40,639 nt of DNA from Calderihabitans maritimus (GTDB lineage Bacteria > Bacillota > KKC1 > Calderihabitantales > Calderihabitantaceae), in assembly GCF_002207765.1 (NCBI RefSeq), contig NZ_BDGJ01000215.1, positions 1 to 40,639 of the forward strand, read 5' to 3'. The notes under the pieces are model-generated. The model ran no database searches. It saw only the letters and a program-made list of their open reading frames with translations, and had not been told where the DNA came from. The translations under genes and the position numbers were made by a program. The first letter of the stretch is position 1, and each line of letters starts with the position of its first letter. Shown piece by piece: positions 6,373 to 14,895 of the stretch.

Positions 6373-8121
6373 CTAAACTTCTATATGATATTTCTCGATC
6401 TTCTGGTAAAGCCAGGCTCGAGATATGCCCAAAAGCTTTGCCGCCTGTGCTTTATTCCCTTTCGTTATCGACAAAGCTTCTTTAATAGCCGCCTTCTCCG
6501 TCTGTTCTAACAAAGCCTGGAGGGTCTGCTGTTTCACCAGCACCTTTCCCGACCGACCGTATTTTTGGAGGTACATAGGAAGGTCTTGCACCAGAATAGT
6601 ATTCCCTTCCACTACATTGAAAGCTCTCTCAATTACGTTGGCCAATTCCCGGATGTTTCCGGGCCAGTGATAATTTCGAAATAGATTCCAGCAGGCAGGT
6701 GCCAAGCCGGTGACGTTAACTCCAAATTCATGATTGTACTTACCTATGAAATGGTATACCAATGGCTCCAGGTCCTCCATGCGTTCCCGCAAAGGAGGAA
6801 TAGTCAGGCTAATAACGTTCAGGCGGTAGAAAAGATCTGCCCGGAACTTGCCCTTCTTGATAAGTTCTTCCAAGTTCTTGTTCGTTGCCGCTACAACCCT
6901 TACATCTATTTTCCTGGTCTTGTTTTCTCCCAAACGCTCAACTTCTTTTTCCTGTAAAACTCTCAACAGTTTGGCTTGTAAGTGCAGAGACATATCTCCT
7001 ATCTCGTCCAGAAAAATGGTACCGCCGTTGGCCAACTCAAACTTGCCAACCTGCCCTCCTTTCTTGGCGCCGGTAAATGCGCCTTCCGCATATCCAAAAA
7101 GCTCCGATTCCAGAAGGTTTTCCGGTATAGCCGCACAGTTCACCTTAATAAAAGGAGCATAACGGCGACAACTTTCCATGTGCAAAGCATGGGCGAAGAG
7201 CTCTTTTCCCGTACCTGTTTCTCCCCGTATGAGAACGGTAGAATTGCTTTGAGCAACTTTACGCGTAGTTTCTTTCAGCCTCTTAATCGCTTCGCTATTA
7301 CCCACTATGTTATCTAAACCGTATTTGGCTTCCCGATATTTTTTGAGTTCATCCTTATAGTACGCTAATTCGCTATAAAGGCTGTTGATCTTCTTAGCCA
7401 AAGCATTTAACTCGCTTACGTCCTTAAACATAATTTTACCTACCGCTCCAATAGTACGCCCTTCTTTTATAATCGGAATCCGCATAACTACCACGTCATG
7501 GCCATTTATGCGCTGAAGATCCCCTATTTCAGGCCTTCCGGTCTGCGCTACTATATGCATGCGCGTATTCTCCATAACTTCTGTTACGTGCCGGCCTACT
7601 ATCTGATCAGGAGAAGTTCCCAGCAGAGTACTAAAGGCTCCATTAACCATAGTTACCATGCCATCACGATTTACTACAATCAGACCATCGTAAGCCGAAT
7701 CTAAGATAGTTTCTAAAGTTCCTTTCAAGTCTTTAACACTCTGCAGTTCATCCACTACCGATTGTAATTCGGTGATATCTTGAATAACTCCGACCGCACC
7801 GATGATCCTGCCGTTTCGAATAATAGGTGTCCTATTTGTTAAATAAATTCTGCCACCTATGGTAAATTTTCGACCGATATGAGATTTTCCCGTTTCCAAT
7901 ACTTTTAACAATCCCGTGTAAGGAACAATTTCCCGAATATGTTTGCCCACAGCGTACTCCTCGGTACAATTGAAAATGCGTTGTAGAGTTTTGTTAAATA
8001 CAACTATAATGCCTCGTCGATCAACCGCTACCACACCGTTGTGAATAGAATTGAGAATATCTCTACCCATGGCCTCGATTTCTTTCTGGATCTCCTCTTT
8101 AATGCGCCTCTCGACTGCCAT
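6373..8121 (-). CDS. Sigma-54-dependent transcriptional activator with two PAS domains
   Basis: A 582-residue bacterial enhancer-binding protein. Two PAS sensory domains (about residues 22-120 and 135-235) are followed by a short coiled stretch and the AAA+ domain (about 270-500) with Walker A GETGTGKE at 300-307, the sigma-54-contacting GAFTGA loop at 347-352 and Walker B FLDEIGD at 370-376. A Fis-type helix-turn-helix is at about 545-580 (KAQAAKLLGISRAWLYQKI). There is no receiver domain, so it senses a signal directly, probably a small molecule or redox state through PAS. Start is the ATG at 8121 behind GGGAGGG; the reading to 8142 puts that site inside the gene. The next gene downstream and the thiolase both have -24/-12 promoters, making this the likely local activator. 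Confidence 0.93.
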   Translation of the reverse strand: MAVERRIKEEIQKEIEAMGRDILNSIHNGVVAVDRRGIIVVFNKTLQRIFNCTEEYAVGKHIREIVPYTGLLKVLETGKSHIGRKFTIGGRIYLTNRTPIIRNGRIIGAVGVIQDITELQSVVDELQSVKDLKGTLETILDSAYDGLIVVNRDGMVTMVNGAFSTLLGTSPDQIVGRHVTEVMENTRMHIVAQTGRPEIGDLQRINGHDVVVMRIPIIKEGRTIGAVGKIMFKDVSELNALAKKINSLYSELAYYKDELKKYREAKYGLDNIVGNSEAIKRLKETTRKVAQSNSTVLIRGETGTGKELFAHALHMESCRRYAPFIKVNCAAIPENLLESELFGYAEGAFTGAKKGGQVGKFELANGGTIFLDEIGDMSLHLQAKLLRVLQEKEVERLGENKTRKIDVRVVAATNKNLEELIKKGKFRADLFYRLNVISLTIPPLRERMEDLEPLVYHFIGKYNHEFGVNVTGLAPACWNLFRNYHWPGNIRELANVIERAFNVVEGNTILVQDLPMYLQKYGRSGKVLVKQQTLQALLEQTEKAAIKEALSITKGNKAQAAKLLGISRAWLYQKIEKYHIEV

Positions 8122-8189
8122 ATAAACCCTCCCGGCAATCAACTCTTCATTTTAAAAATTATAAACATTCTAAAAATACTCCCCCTTTT

Positions 8190-8195
8190 ATTATA
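8190..8195 (-). promoter_or_regulatory. Possible -10 element for the activator gene
   Basis: Minus strand TATAAT lies about 70 bases before the activator start codon. No convincing -35 is present 16-18 bases upstream. This 200-base gap between the activator and pnp holds nothing else I can support except the pnp terminator. Confidence 0.35.
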
Positions 8196-8286
8196 CAAGC
8201 AGAAATTACCGGTGAGTGGTTTTTGCGATAAGCAGTAGAATTTAGGGCTCGAGTGGTGGAAATCAAGGGGCTAACGGCTAAATATA

Positions 8287-8316
8287 ACAAAAACCATAAA
8301 CCAATTGGTTTATGGT
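8287..8316 (-). terminator. Terminator after pnp
   Basis: A perfect 24-base palindrome (8293-8316) with arm ACCATAAACCAA, followed on the minus strand by TTTTTG. It can form about ten base pairs around an AATT loop and lies six bases after the pnp stop codon. Confidence 0.8.
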
Positions 8317-8322
8317 CTGTTT

Positions 8323-10539
8323 TTAGCGCCTGCCTCGACCCCTACGAGGCCGTTTCTTTCGTTCCTCTTCTTCCCCCTGATTACGCAGGGCCTCCTTGTG
8401 AGACAGTCTCAACCTACCCTGTTGGTCAAAACCGATGGCCTTAACTAGTATTTGCTCTCCGGCACGAACCACATCCTCCACCCGTCCCACTCTGCCTTCT
8501 GCTAATTGAGAAATGTGCACCATTCCTTCCTTCCCGGGTAACCCGAGAACACCCGGTATAACCTCTACAAAAGCCCCAAATTCGGTAGTTCGGGTAACCT
8601 TTCCAAGATAAACTTTACCTAGCTGCACGTCTTGAGTTAGATTTTCGATAATCCTCATAGCTTTCTCGCCCGCTTCCCGGTCAACGGCGGCAATATACAC
8701 AGTGCCGTCATCTTCAATATCGATTTTCACACCTGTTTCATCGATTATCTTCTTAATCACTTTACCGCCGGGCCCAATAATATCCCGGATTTTTTCAGGA
8801 TCCACGACAGTGCGAATGATTCGAGGTGCATACGGCGATAACTCAGGTCTGGGGCGATCGATAGTAGCCAGCATCTTCTCCAAAATAAACAATCTTCCTT
8901 CCCGCGCTTGAGCCAACGCCTTTTCCAATATCTCCCTGTTTATGCCGGGAATCTTAATGTCCATCTGCAGTGCGGTAATGCCCTTTTGGGTACCGGCAAC
9001 CTTGAAATCCATATCTCCTAGTGCATCTTCGTATCCTTGAATATCTGTTAGAATCGCCACCCTATCCTCTTCCTTAATCAACCCCATGGCAACACCTGCC
9101 ACTGGCGCCTTGATAGGAACTCCGGCATCCATTAGAGCTAGGGTACTACCACAGACGCTGGCCATAGAAGTTGATCCGTTGGATTCCAGAACTTCCGAAA
9201 CTAGACGAATAGTATACGGAAATTCCTCTTCCGGAGGCAACATCGGTTCCAGTGCTCTCTCCGCCAGAGCTCCATGCCCTATCTCCCTTCGTCCCGGACC
9301 TCGAATCGGTCTCGCCTCTCCAACACTGTAGGGAGGGAAATTATAGTGATGCATGTATCGTTTTGCTTCTTCTACTTCCAGCCCATCTAATATCTGCTCC
9401 TCACCGACGGCCCCCAAGGTGCCCACCGTCAGTACCTGTGTCTCTCCTCTGGTAAACAAAGCAGAACCGTGAGTTCGTGGTAAGATACCAACTTCACAGG
9501 ATACAGGGCGAATCTCATCAAGCTTGCGACCGTCAATTCTTACTCCTTCTTCCAGTATCATTTTTCTGAGCAATTCCTTTTCAATTTTATTCACCGCACC
9601 CATGAAAAGCTTATCGAACTCCTGATACTGCTCAGGCATCTCCGGGTTAGAGGCCAGAAACTCTTCTAGTAATTGCTCTTTAGCCAGCTTGATCTTTGCT
9701 TCCCTGGCCAACTTACTTAACTTTTCTTGCCGGCATTCTCTCAGAAGTTCAGCTATACGCTCGGTACAGAACTCCCTTGCTATCCTTTCTACTTCAAGGG
9801 CTTCTTCTTCCTCGACTACTTCCTGTTTGGGTAAAGCCAAACCTTTTTCTAATGCTTCTTCTCTTAACTCCTCAATAAAATCGACTATTCTCTTAATTTC
9901 CTCATGTCCTAACATTATAGCTTCTAACATCACATCTTCCGGAACTTCCTTCGCTCCTGCTTCCACCATCATAACCGCATCTCTAGTTCCTGCTACTACC
10001 AAATGCATGTCGCTCTTCTCTGATTGTTCCAACGTAGGATTTATGATCAATTTTCCGTCAACTCGACCGACAGCAACCGCTCCTATAGGACCGGCAAATG
10101 GAATATCGGATAAGTGAAGGGCTGCAGAAGCCCCCACCATAGCTAATACGTCAGGAGGACTATTCTGGTCTACCGATAAAACAGTAGCAACTACATGAAC
10201 GTCATTACGATATGACTTCGGAAATAGAGGTCTAATAGGACGGTCAATTAAACGCGCCGAGAGAATAGCTTTTTCACTGGGCCTCCCTTCCCTTTTTATG
10301 AATCCCCCGGGGATTTTCCCTACCGCATAAAGCCTTTCCTCATAATCTACCGTCAAAGGGAAAAAATCTATTCCTTCGCGGGGCTGAGCAGATGCCACCG
10401 CAGTAACCAAAGTCATGGTATCTCCGTACCGAGCCAAAACCGAGCCGTTTGCCTGCGTTGCCACTTTTCCTACTTGTAGGCTGAGTTTTCTACCAGCCAA
10501 TTCTATTTCCTTGCCGAAAACAACTCTCTCCGACTGCAT
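8323..10539 (-). CDS. pnp: Polyribonucleotide nucleotidyltransferase (PNPase)
   Basis: A 738-residue 3'-5' phosphorolytic exoribonuclease that acts on mRNA and structured RNA, normally as a trimer. Two RNase PH-like domains flank a helical domain; the catalytic second copy includes [17 protein letters not shown] and [21 protein letters not shown] domain follows ([17 protein letters not shown]) and then an S1 domain ([15 protein letters not shown]), ending in a Lys/Arg-rich tail. Length is normal for the family. The start is ATG 10539; AGGAGG is 13 bases upstream, slightly far, while a TTG at 10569 would place it inside the gene. It is separated from rpsO by a strong terminator, so it needs its own promoter or partial readthrough. 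Confidence 0.97.
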   Translation of the reverse strand: MQSERVVFGKEIELAGRKLSLQVGKVATQANGSVLARYGDTMTLVTAVASAQPREGIDFFPLTVDYEERLYAVGKIPGGFIKREGRPSEKAILSARLIDRPIRPLFPKSYRNDVHVVATVLSVDQNSPPDVLAMVGASAALHLSDIPFAGPIGAVAVGRVDGKLIINPTLEQSEKSDMHLVVAGTRDAVMMVEAGAKEVPEDVMLEAIMLGHEEIKRIVDFIEELREEALEKGLALPKQEVVEEEEALEVERIAREFCTERIAELLRECRQEKLSKLAREAKIKLAKEQLLEEFLASNPEMPEQYQEFDKLFMGAVNKIEKELLRKMILEEGVRIDGRKLDEIRPVSCEVGILPRTHGSALFTRGETQVLTVGTLGAVGEEQILDGLEVEEAKRYMHHYNFPPYSVGEARPIRGPGRREIGHGALAERALEPMLPPEEEFPYTIRLVSEVLESNGSTSMASVCGSTLALMDAGVPIKAPVAGVAMGLIKEEDRVAILTDIQGYEDALGDMDFKVAGTQKGITALQMDIKIPGINREILEKALAQAREGRLFILEKMLATIDRPRPELSPYAPRIIRTVVDPEKIRDIIGPGGKVIKKIIDETGVKIDIEDDGTVYIAAVDREAGEKAMRIIENLTQDVQLGKVYLGKVTRTTEFGAFVEVIPGVLGLPGKEGMVHISQLAEGRVGRVEDVVRAGEQILVKAIGFDQQGRLRLSHKEALRNQGEEEERKKRPRRGRGRR

Positions 10540-10669
10540 AAGGTATTTGTTACCTCCTCTATCTACCAAATTGATCGAACTATTAACTATTCTACATTTG
10601 TTATATTATTTCCTTCTATGCTTACCCCCAATACCATCAAATCAATAATACCGATAACAAAGTTCAGAA

Positions 10670-10697
10670 AAAAAGAGCGGGACTACCCGCTCTTTTT
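10670..10697 (-). terminator. Terminator after rpsO
   Basis: Arms AAAAAGAGCGGG and CCCGCTCTTTTT form a 12-bp stem with a four-base loop. In the minus-strand RNA it ends in seven U residues. It overlaps the rpsO stop codon and separates rpsO from pnp. Confidence 0.9.
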
Positions 10698-10965
10698 ATC
10701 TGCGCAAGCCGAGTTCCTGCACAATTCTGCGGTACCGTTCAATATCCTTCTTCTTCAGGTACTCTAGCAAACCTCGACGCTGACCCACCATCTTCAGTAA
10801 ACCTCTCCGGGAATGATGGTCTTTTTTATGAACTTTCAAGTGCTCAGTCAAGTGATTAATCCGTTCCGTCAGAATAGCGATCTGTACTTCTGGCGAACCG
10901 GTATCTGTTTCATGTAGTTGGTATTTTTCAATTATTTCTTGCTTCTTTTCAGGAGCTAAGCCCAC
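10696..10965 (-). CDS. rpsO: Ribosomal protein S15
   Basis: An 89-residue primary 16S rRNA-binding protein of the small subunit platform. Typical S15 features are present: [21 protein letters not shown] read in parts ([20 protein letters not shown]), HSRRGLL, and [12 protein letters not shown]. Start is GTG 10965 behind AGGAGGTGA. It has its own promoter and a structured leader that fits S15 autoregulation, and a strong terminator at its stop codon. Confidence 0.98.
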   Translation of the reverse strand: MGLAPEKKQEIIEKYQLHETDTGSPEVQIAILTERINHLTEHLKVHKKDHHSRRGLLKMVGQRRGLLEYLKKKDIERYRRIVQELGLRR

Positions 10966-10993
10966 TTATTTCACCTCCTTTTAATCTTGAGCC

Positions 10994-11039
10994 CCAATAG
11001 CCAAGAATGCCGTCGGAGGCCCGACATTCCTCGCTATGG
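10994..11039 (-). promoter_or_regulatory. Structured leader of rpsO, probable S15 autoregulatory site
   Basis: In minus-strand RNA, CCATAGC (11033-11039) pairs with GCTATTGG (10994-11001, one bulge). Inside, GAATG pairs with CATTC (11025-11029 with 11005-11009), and TCGG with CCGA around a four-base loop, with a CGG bulge. S15 is known to repress its own mRNA by binding a leader structure in several bacteria, including Geobacillus; assignment here rests on position and folding. Confidence 0.5.
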
Positions 11040-11070
11040 TTCCTATAGATGGGTCACCGTACCTGTTCCT

Positions 11071-11099
11071 ATTATAATGTAAAAACAGCAAATTATCAA
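11071..11099 (-). promoter_or_regulatory. Promoter of rpsO
   Basis: Minus strand TTGATA (11094-11099), exactly 17 bases, then TATAAT (11071-11076). The transcript would begin near 11064, giving a leader of about 100 bases that contains the folded element. Confidence 0.8.
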
Positions 11100-11121
11100 C
11101 TACAGATAAAAATCCTCGAAA

Positions 11122-11343
11122 TTACTTGCCGATGACCGTGATTACCAGTCGACCGGCCGTAATATCCTTGGCAACAATGTCGAAAACCCGTCCCGACCGG
11201 GCAAAAAAGCCTCGAAAGCGAGTTGCTGTTGGAATATGCCCCGGGATTTTCTGGGCAGCATTTATAATATCTTCTACCGTTATATCATCCTGCCGGGGAG
11301 CCTTTAGGCGTTTCCGGGCATGTTCCGTGATGATGACCCGCAT
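11122..11343 (-). CDS. Small basic protein of unknown function
   Basis: 73 residues, beginning MRVIITEHARKRLKAP. I do not recognise the family. The 'TEHARKRL' start, a central DITVEDIINAAQKIPG helix and a strand-rich C-terminal half (GRVFDIVAKDITAGRLVITVIGK) loosely recall small DUF4258-type proteins, which are RelE-like in fold, but no toxin or antitoxin role can be claimed. The ATG at 11343 is behind AAGGGATGA; the longer open frame to 11457 overlaps the upstream gene and has no ribosome binding site. It follows the gene at 11351-11587 by 7 bases, so the two form an operon, possibly as the tail of the ribF transcript. Confidence 0.65.
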   Translation of the reverse strand: MRVIITEHARKRLKAPRQDDITVEDIINAAQKIPGHIPTATRFRGFFARSGRVFDIVAKDITAGRLVITVIGK

Positions 11344-11350
11344 CCTGATT

Positions 11351-11587
11351 TCATCCCTTGATATGACGCAAGTACGTCTCATATAGTAAGAAATCAGATT
11401 GGGCCATAATAGCATAGAGAGCATCTTGAAATGCCACCGTCTTAGCCCGTTCCCCATCCGTAGCCGCGTAAATTTCTTCTAATTCCCTTCTTAACTTTAT
11501 AAATTCCTCACTCAGACATATACCGGCGATGCTTTGAACATATTCATTTAATAGCTGGTGGCGCTCATCCCTAACCGGCAAAACCAT
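11351..11587 (-). CDS. Small helical protein of unknown function
   Basis: 78 residues, mostly predicted alpha-helix, acidic in the middle (EEFIKLRRELEEIYAATDGERA). No motif recognised. ATG 11587 is preceded by AAAGGAG and a G-rich stretch. It sits 49 bases after ribF and 7 bases before the next small gene. A helical acidic partner directly before a small basic protein has the shape of a two-component small operon, but the order and sequences do not identify a toxin-antitoxin family. Confidence 0.6.
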   Translation of the reverse strand: MVLPVRDERHQLLNEYVQSIAGICLSEEFIKLRRELEEIYAATDGERAKTVAFQDALYAIMAQSDFLLYETYLRHIKG

Positions 11588-11636
11588 GCCCCCGCCCCTC
11601 TCCTTTGTAGGTTACTACGTAATAATTATATTTTCT

Positions 11637-12599
11637 TTAATCTTGGGCTATAACTGGTAAAAAAGTCCACTCGACTTCTCTCAACACTTCTTTAGCTGTT
11701 TCAATATCTACCCGTATCTGTTGGGCAAGTTCTCTCGTCCCCGGAAATTTTTTTTCCGGTCGGATTCTCTGCCGCAACCGCAATTCGAGAGATTGTCCGT
11801 ACAGATCTTCATCCAAATCAAAGATGTGTACTTCCACCGTCGGGGTAGACCGTTCTCCAAACGTCGGTTTATACCCGATATTGACAATACCTTTATATAT
11901 CTCATGCTTACGAATAACCCAGGCGGCGTAGACACCCCGCGCCGGAAGGAGAAGATCCTCTTCCATGGCTAAATTGGCGGTGGGGAAACCGATTTCTCTG
12001 CCCTTTTGGTCGCCGGAGACCACCTTCCCTTCTAAGATTGGCCAGTATCCCAGAAGATCTTTCGCTCTTGAGATATCACCCTTCACCAGCATTTCTCGGA
12101 TCAAAGTACTGCTTACCGGTACACCGCCAATCATAACCGGCGGTACTATTTTTACTTCAAAATTGAGCTTTTCTCCATAACGCTTTAACAGTTCAGGGCG
12201 ACCCTTGGCCGCCTTCCCGAAAGTATAATTAAACCCTACATAAATTACGGAGGGGCGCAGCTTTTCCCAAAGAATATTCTCGATAAACTTCGTCGGTTCA
12301 ATTCGGGCAAGATCCTCATCAAAGGGCACCAAAATAGTTAGATCGACTCCCAAATGTGCTATCAAACGCAATTTAGTTTCGGGGGTGAGAATGAATCCCG
12401 GAGAAGCTTCCGGTTTCAAAACTTTGGCGGGATGGGGATCAAACGTTAAAACTCCTGCTGTACCGTTTATTTTTCGCGCCGTGGACACTACGCCCTCAAT
12501 CAAATGCCGATGCCCCCGATGAACTCCGTCAAAATTTCCTAGAGCTATCACTAGGTTACGCATTTCGTCAATATTATCCAAAGTACGTATCACTTTCAT
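11637..12599 (-). CDS. ribF: Bifunctional riboflavin kinase / FAD synthetase
   Basis: 320 residues. The N-terminal FMN adenylyltransferase domain carries GNFDGVHRGHRHLI (about 22-35) and a second nucleotidyl-transferase motif near SSTLIREML (about 163-171). The C-terminal riboflavin kinase domain starts near residue 185 with KGREIGFPTANL, where the PTAN motif binds Mg-ATP. It makes FMN and then FAD from riboflavin. Start ATG 12599 is 15 bases after truB, as in many Firmicutes, so it is translated from the rimP-nusA-infB-truB operon. Length is standard for the family. Confidence 0.97.
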   Translation of the reverse strand: MKVIRTLDNIDEMRNLVIALGNFDGVHRGHRHLIEGVVSTARKINGTAGVLTFDPHPAKVLKPEASPGFILTPETKLRLIAHLGVDLTILVPFDEDLARIEPTKFIENILWEKLRPSVIYVGFNYTFGKAAKGRPELLKRYGEKLNFEVKIVPPVMIGGVPVSSTLIREMLVKGDISRAKDLLGYWPILEGKVVSGDQKGREIGFPTANLAMEEDLLLPARGVYAAWVIRKHEIYKGIVNIGYKPTFGERSTPTVEVHIFDLDEDLYGQSLELRLRQRIRPEKKFPGTRELAQQIRVDIETAKEVLREVEWTFLPVIAQD

Positions 12600-12614
12600 G
12601 CTGAGCCCTCTCCC

Positions 12615-13532
12615 CTATTTAAATACCTTTTCAATGCTAACACAAAATCTTGCTTTTTCCCGATGATATTTTCCCACGGCCAAAAAATTTTCGTTCTCCT
12701 CGCTATAAATTCGAACCAACTGACCACTATTTAAAGGCGAATCCAGTTCACTAATTCCTTCGGGATAAATAGTATTTCCGTTTAAAACTCTACGAACCCA
12801 ATTTCTCTTCACCAATACTCTAGGCAGGTGTACCAGTACTCGGTCTATAGGCCATAAAAAGGAAAACTCCCTTCTGGAGGTCAACGCGCGAATTTCCTCC
12901 AAAAGGTAAGCCTTGTCCAAGGAAAATATACCTGCATGGGTCCGTATCAGATAAGACATATGAGCACCGAAGCCAAGGCGTTCCCCAATATCAGCACATA
13001 ACGTACGAATATAAGTTCCTTTGGAACAATAGACATCAAAAAGGACAACCGGAAAATCCCTATCCAGATCAAACCGCAACGGTTCGATTTGATAGATATG
13101 TACTCTTCGCGGCTTCCGCTCAACTTCTTTCCCCTGTCGGGCCAATTGATAAAGTCTTTTCCCTTTGTATTTGACCGCGGAAACCATAGGGGGAATCTGT
13201 TCAATTTCTCCTGTAAATTTCCTGAATACCTCTTCGATATCTTTCCGCCTAAGACCGCTCACTTTCCTTCGCCCGATTATATCTCCAAAGGCATCTTGAG
13301 TAGAGGTAGTAATACCGATAGTGATTTCGGCCCGATAAACTTTATCCTTGTCAAGTACAAATTCCAATAGACGGGTTGCTTTCCCCACCGCTACCGGCAG
13401 TACACCGGCTGCCCCGGGGTCCAACGTCCCTCCATGTCCGACTTTGCGCACCTGAAAAATCTCGCGCAGGAAGGCAACCACATCATGGGAGGTCATTCCC
13501 GGTGGTTTGAGGACATTAACAAATCCGTCCAT
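12615..13532 (-). CDS. truB: tRNA pseudouridine-55 synthase
   Basis: 305 residues. TruB makes pseudouridine at position 55 of tRNA T-arms. The catalytic aspartate is in GGTLDPGAAGVLPV (about 40-53), preceded by KPPGMTSHDVV; YCSKGTYIRTL is a further family motif, and a C-terminal PUA-like region follows. Start ATG 13532 is five bases after the nrnA stop; its ribosome binding site (AAGGGGTGA) overlaps that stop codon. A longer frame to 13625 would overlap nrnA and is not supported. Confidence 0.96.
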   Translation of the reverse strand: MDGFVNVLKPPGMTSHDVVAFLREIFQVRKVGHGGTLDPGAAGVLPVAVGKATRLLEFVLDKDKVYRAEITIGITTSTQDAFGDIIGRRKVSGLRRKDIEEVFRKFTGEIEQIPPMVSAVKYKGKRLYQLARQGKEVERKPRRVHIYQIEPLRFDLDRDFPVVLFDVYCSKGTYIRTLCADIGERLGFGAHMSYLIRTHAGIFSLDKAYLLEEIRALTSRREFSFLWPIDRVLVHLPRVLVKRNWVRRVLNGNTIYPEGISELDSPLNSGQLVRIYSEENENFLAVGKYHREKARFCVSIEKVFK

Positions 13533-13537
13533 TGGGG

Positions 13538-14518
13538 TCACCCCTTCAATGTCTGACGCAATAGCTTTTCGGCTTCTTCTATTACATCCTGGATAACAGT
13601 TTCTAAAGACCCCTCCACTGTGCATCCGGCGGCCCTTTTATGCCCACCGCCTCCGAAACGCGATGCAAGTAGATTTACATCTACCTTTTCTTTAGATCTA
13701 AAGCCTACTTTTACCTTACCGGGTTCAATTTCTCGAAAAAATATTCCAATTTCTACCCCTTCAATAGATTTGGGGTAGTTAATTAAGCCTTCGCAATCTT
13801 CACTTTTAGCGCCAAGTTTGTCCATATATTCTTTTTCCAACGATATCCAGGCAATTTTTCCGTCCGCTGTCATCCTTAAATTAGAAAGAGTATAAGCTAA
13901 AAGCCGGGTGTTGAGCAAGGATCTACTTTCCCATAGATTTCTACGCAAAAGCTCTAGCTCAGCACCGCACCTCAAGAGCTTCGCAGCGGCTTCCAAGCAT
14001 TCAGGGGTTGTGTTCTCGAATTGGAAAGAACCGGTATCCGTTACTATGGCCGTGTACAGGGCAGTTGCAATACGAGGGGTAATGGTAACATTTAACTCTT
14101 CCAAAATCCTAAGTATTATTTCCCCTATAGCTGACGCTTCCGTGTTAATCAGATTATAGTCGCCAAAATGAGTGTTACTTATATGATGGTCAATATTGAT
14201 CACAGTAGTTTCAGACTGGAGAATTGTCTGAAATTCATCGCCTGCCCTTTCCACATCGGTACAATCCACAAACACAATAACCTCGGGGATCTTCTTGACA
14301 GAACCGGGGAGTAGAATTCCCTCACTCCCCGGCAGATAGCGATACATTTTGGGTACTTCATCACCGTTGACCGTAATGGCTTTTTTCCCTAACTGCTGTA
14401 ACCCTTCGGCTAGAGCCAGCATCGACCCCAAGCAGTCCCCATCGGGTATTAGGTGAGAGACTATCAATACTTCGTTTGCCTGCCTTAACTGGTCAACCAC
14501 TTTGGAAAACTGTTCCAT
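13538..14518 (-). CDS. nrnA: DHH-family nanoRNase / 3'-phosphoadenosine phosphatase
   Basis: 326 residues. NrnA-type enzymes degrade very short RNA and pAp. The DHH domain shows SHLIPDGDCLGS (metal site, about 19-30), FVDCTD, and the signature IDHHISN (about 116-122). The C-terminal DHHA1 domain has GGGGHKRAAG. The start ATG shares one base with the rbfA stop (TAATG), so translation is coupled. This gene between rbfA and truB is common in Clostridia. Confidence 0.95.
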   Translation of the reverse strand: MEQFSKVVDQLRQANEVLIVSHLIPDGDCLGSMLALAEGLQQLGKKAITVNGDEVPKMYRYLPGSEGILLPGSVKKIPEVIVFVDCTDVERAGDEFQTILQSETTVINIDHHISNTHFGDYNLINTEASAIGEIILRILEELNVTITPRIATALYTAIVTDTGSFQFENTTPECLEAAAKLLRCGAELELLRRNLWESRSLLNTRLLAYTLSNLRMTADGKIAWISLEKEYMDKLGAKSEDCEGLINYPKSIEGVEIGIFFREIEPGKVKVGFRSKEKVDVNLLASRFGGGGHKRAAGCTVEGSLETVIQDVIEEAEKLLRQTLKG

Positions 14519-14880
14519 TATTCATTGTTCTCCTCTCTACTTTTCCGAACCTGGGCCAACAGCTCAGCAATGCGGGCTCCGTGCTCTATGGATCTGTCAA
14601 ACTTGAACACAATTTCCGGTGTATACCGCAATGGTATTCTCTGCCCAATCTCTCTGCGGATAAAACCGGTAGCGTTTTGTAATCCCTCCATGGTAGTCTC
14701 TTGCTCCTCTTTATCGCCATAAACACTCACATAGATTTTTACATGTCGTAAATCGCTTGATACTTCCACGTCCGTTACCGTTACAAATCCGATACGGGGG
14801 TCTTTTATTTCTTCTCTCAAGATCTGGGCAACTTCTTTTTTGATCTGCTCAGCAACGCGCTCGGCTCGTTGAAGGCTCAT
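14518..14880 (-). CDS. rbfA: Ribosome-binding factor A
   Basis: 120 residues. A small KH-fold protein that matures the 5' end region of 16S rRNA in the 30S subunit. [17 protein letters not shown] at the start, [17 protein letters not shown], and the [17 protein letters not shown] segment are typical. It lies 15 bases after infB and overlaps nrnA by one base. Confidence 0.96.
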   Translation of the reverse strand: MSLQRAERVAEQIKKEVAQILREEIKDPRIGFVTVTDVEVSSDLRHVKIYVSVYGDKEEQETTMEGLQNATGFIRREIGQRIPLRYTPEIVFKFDRSIEHGARIAELLAQVRKSREENNE

Positions 14881-14895
14881 AAGGCCACCCCCAAT

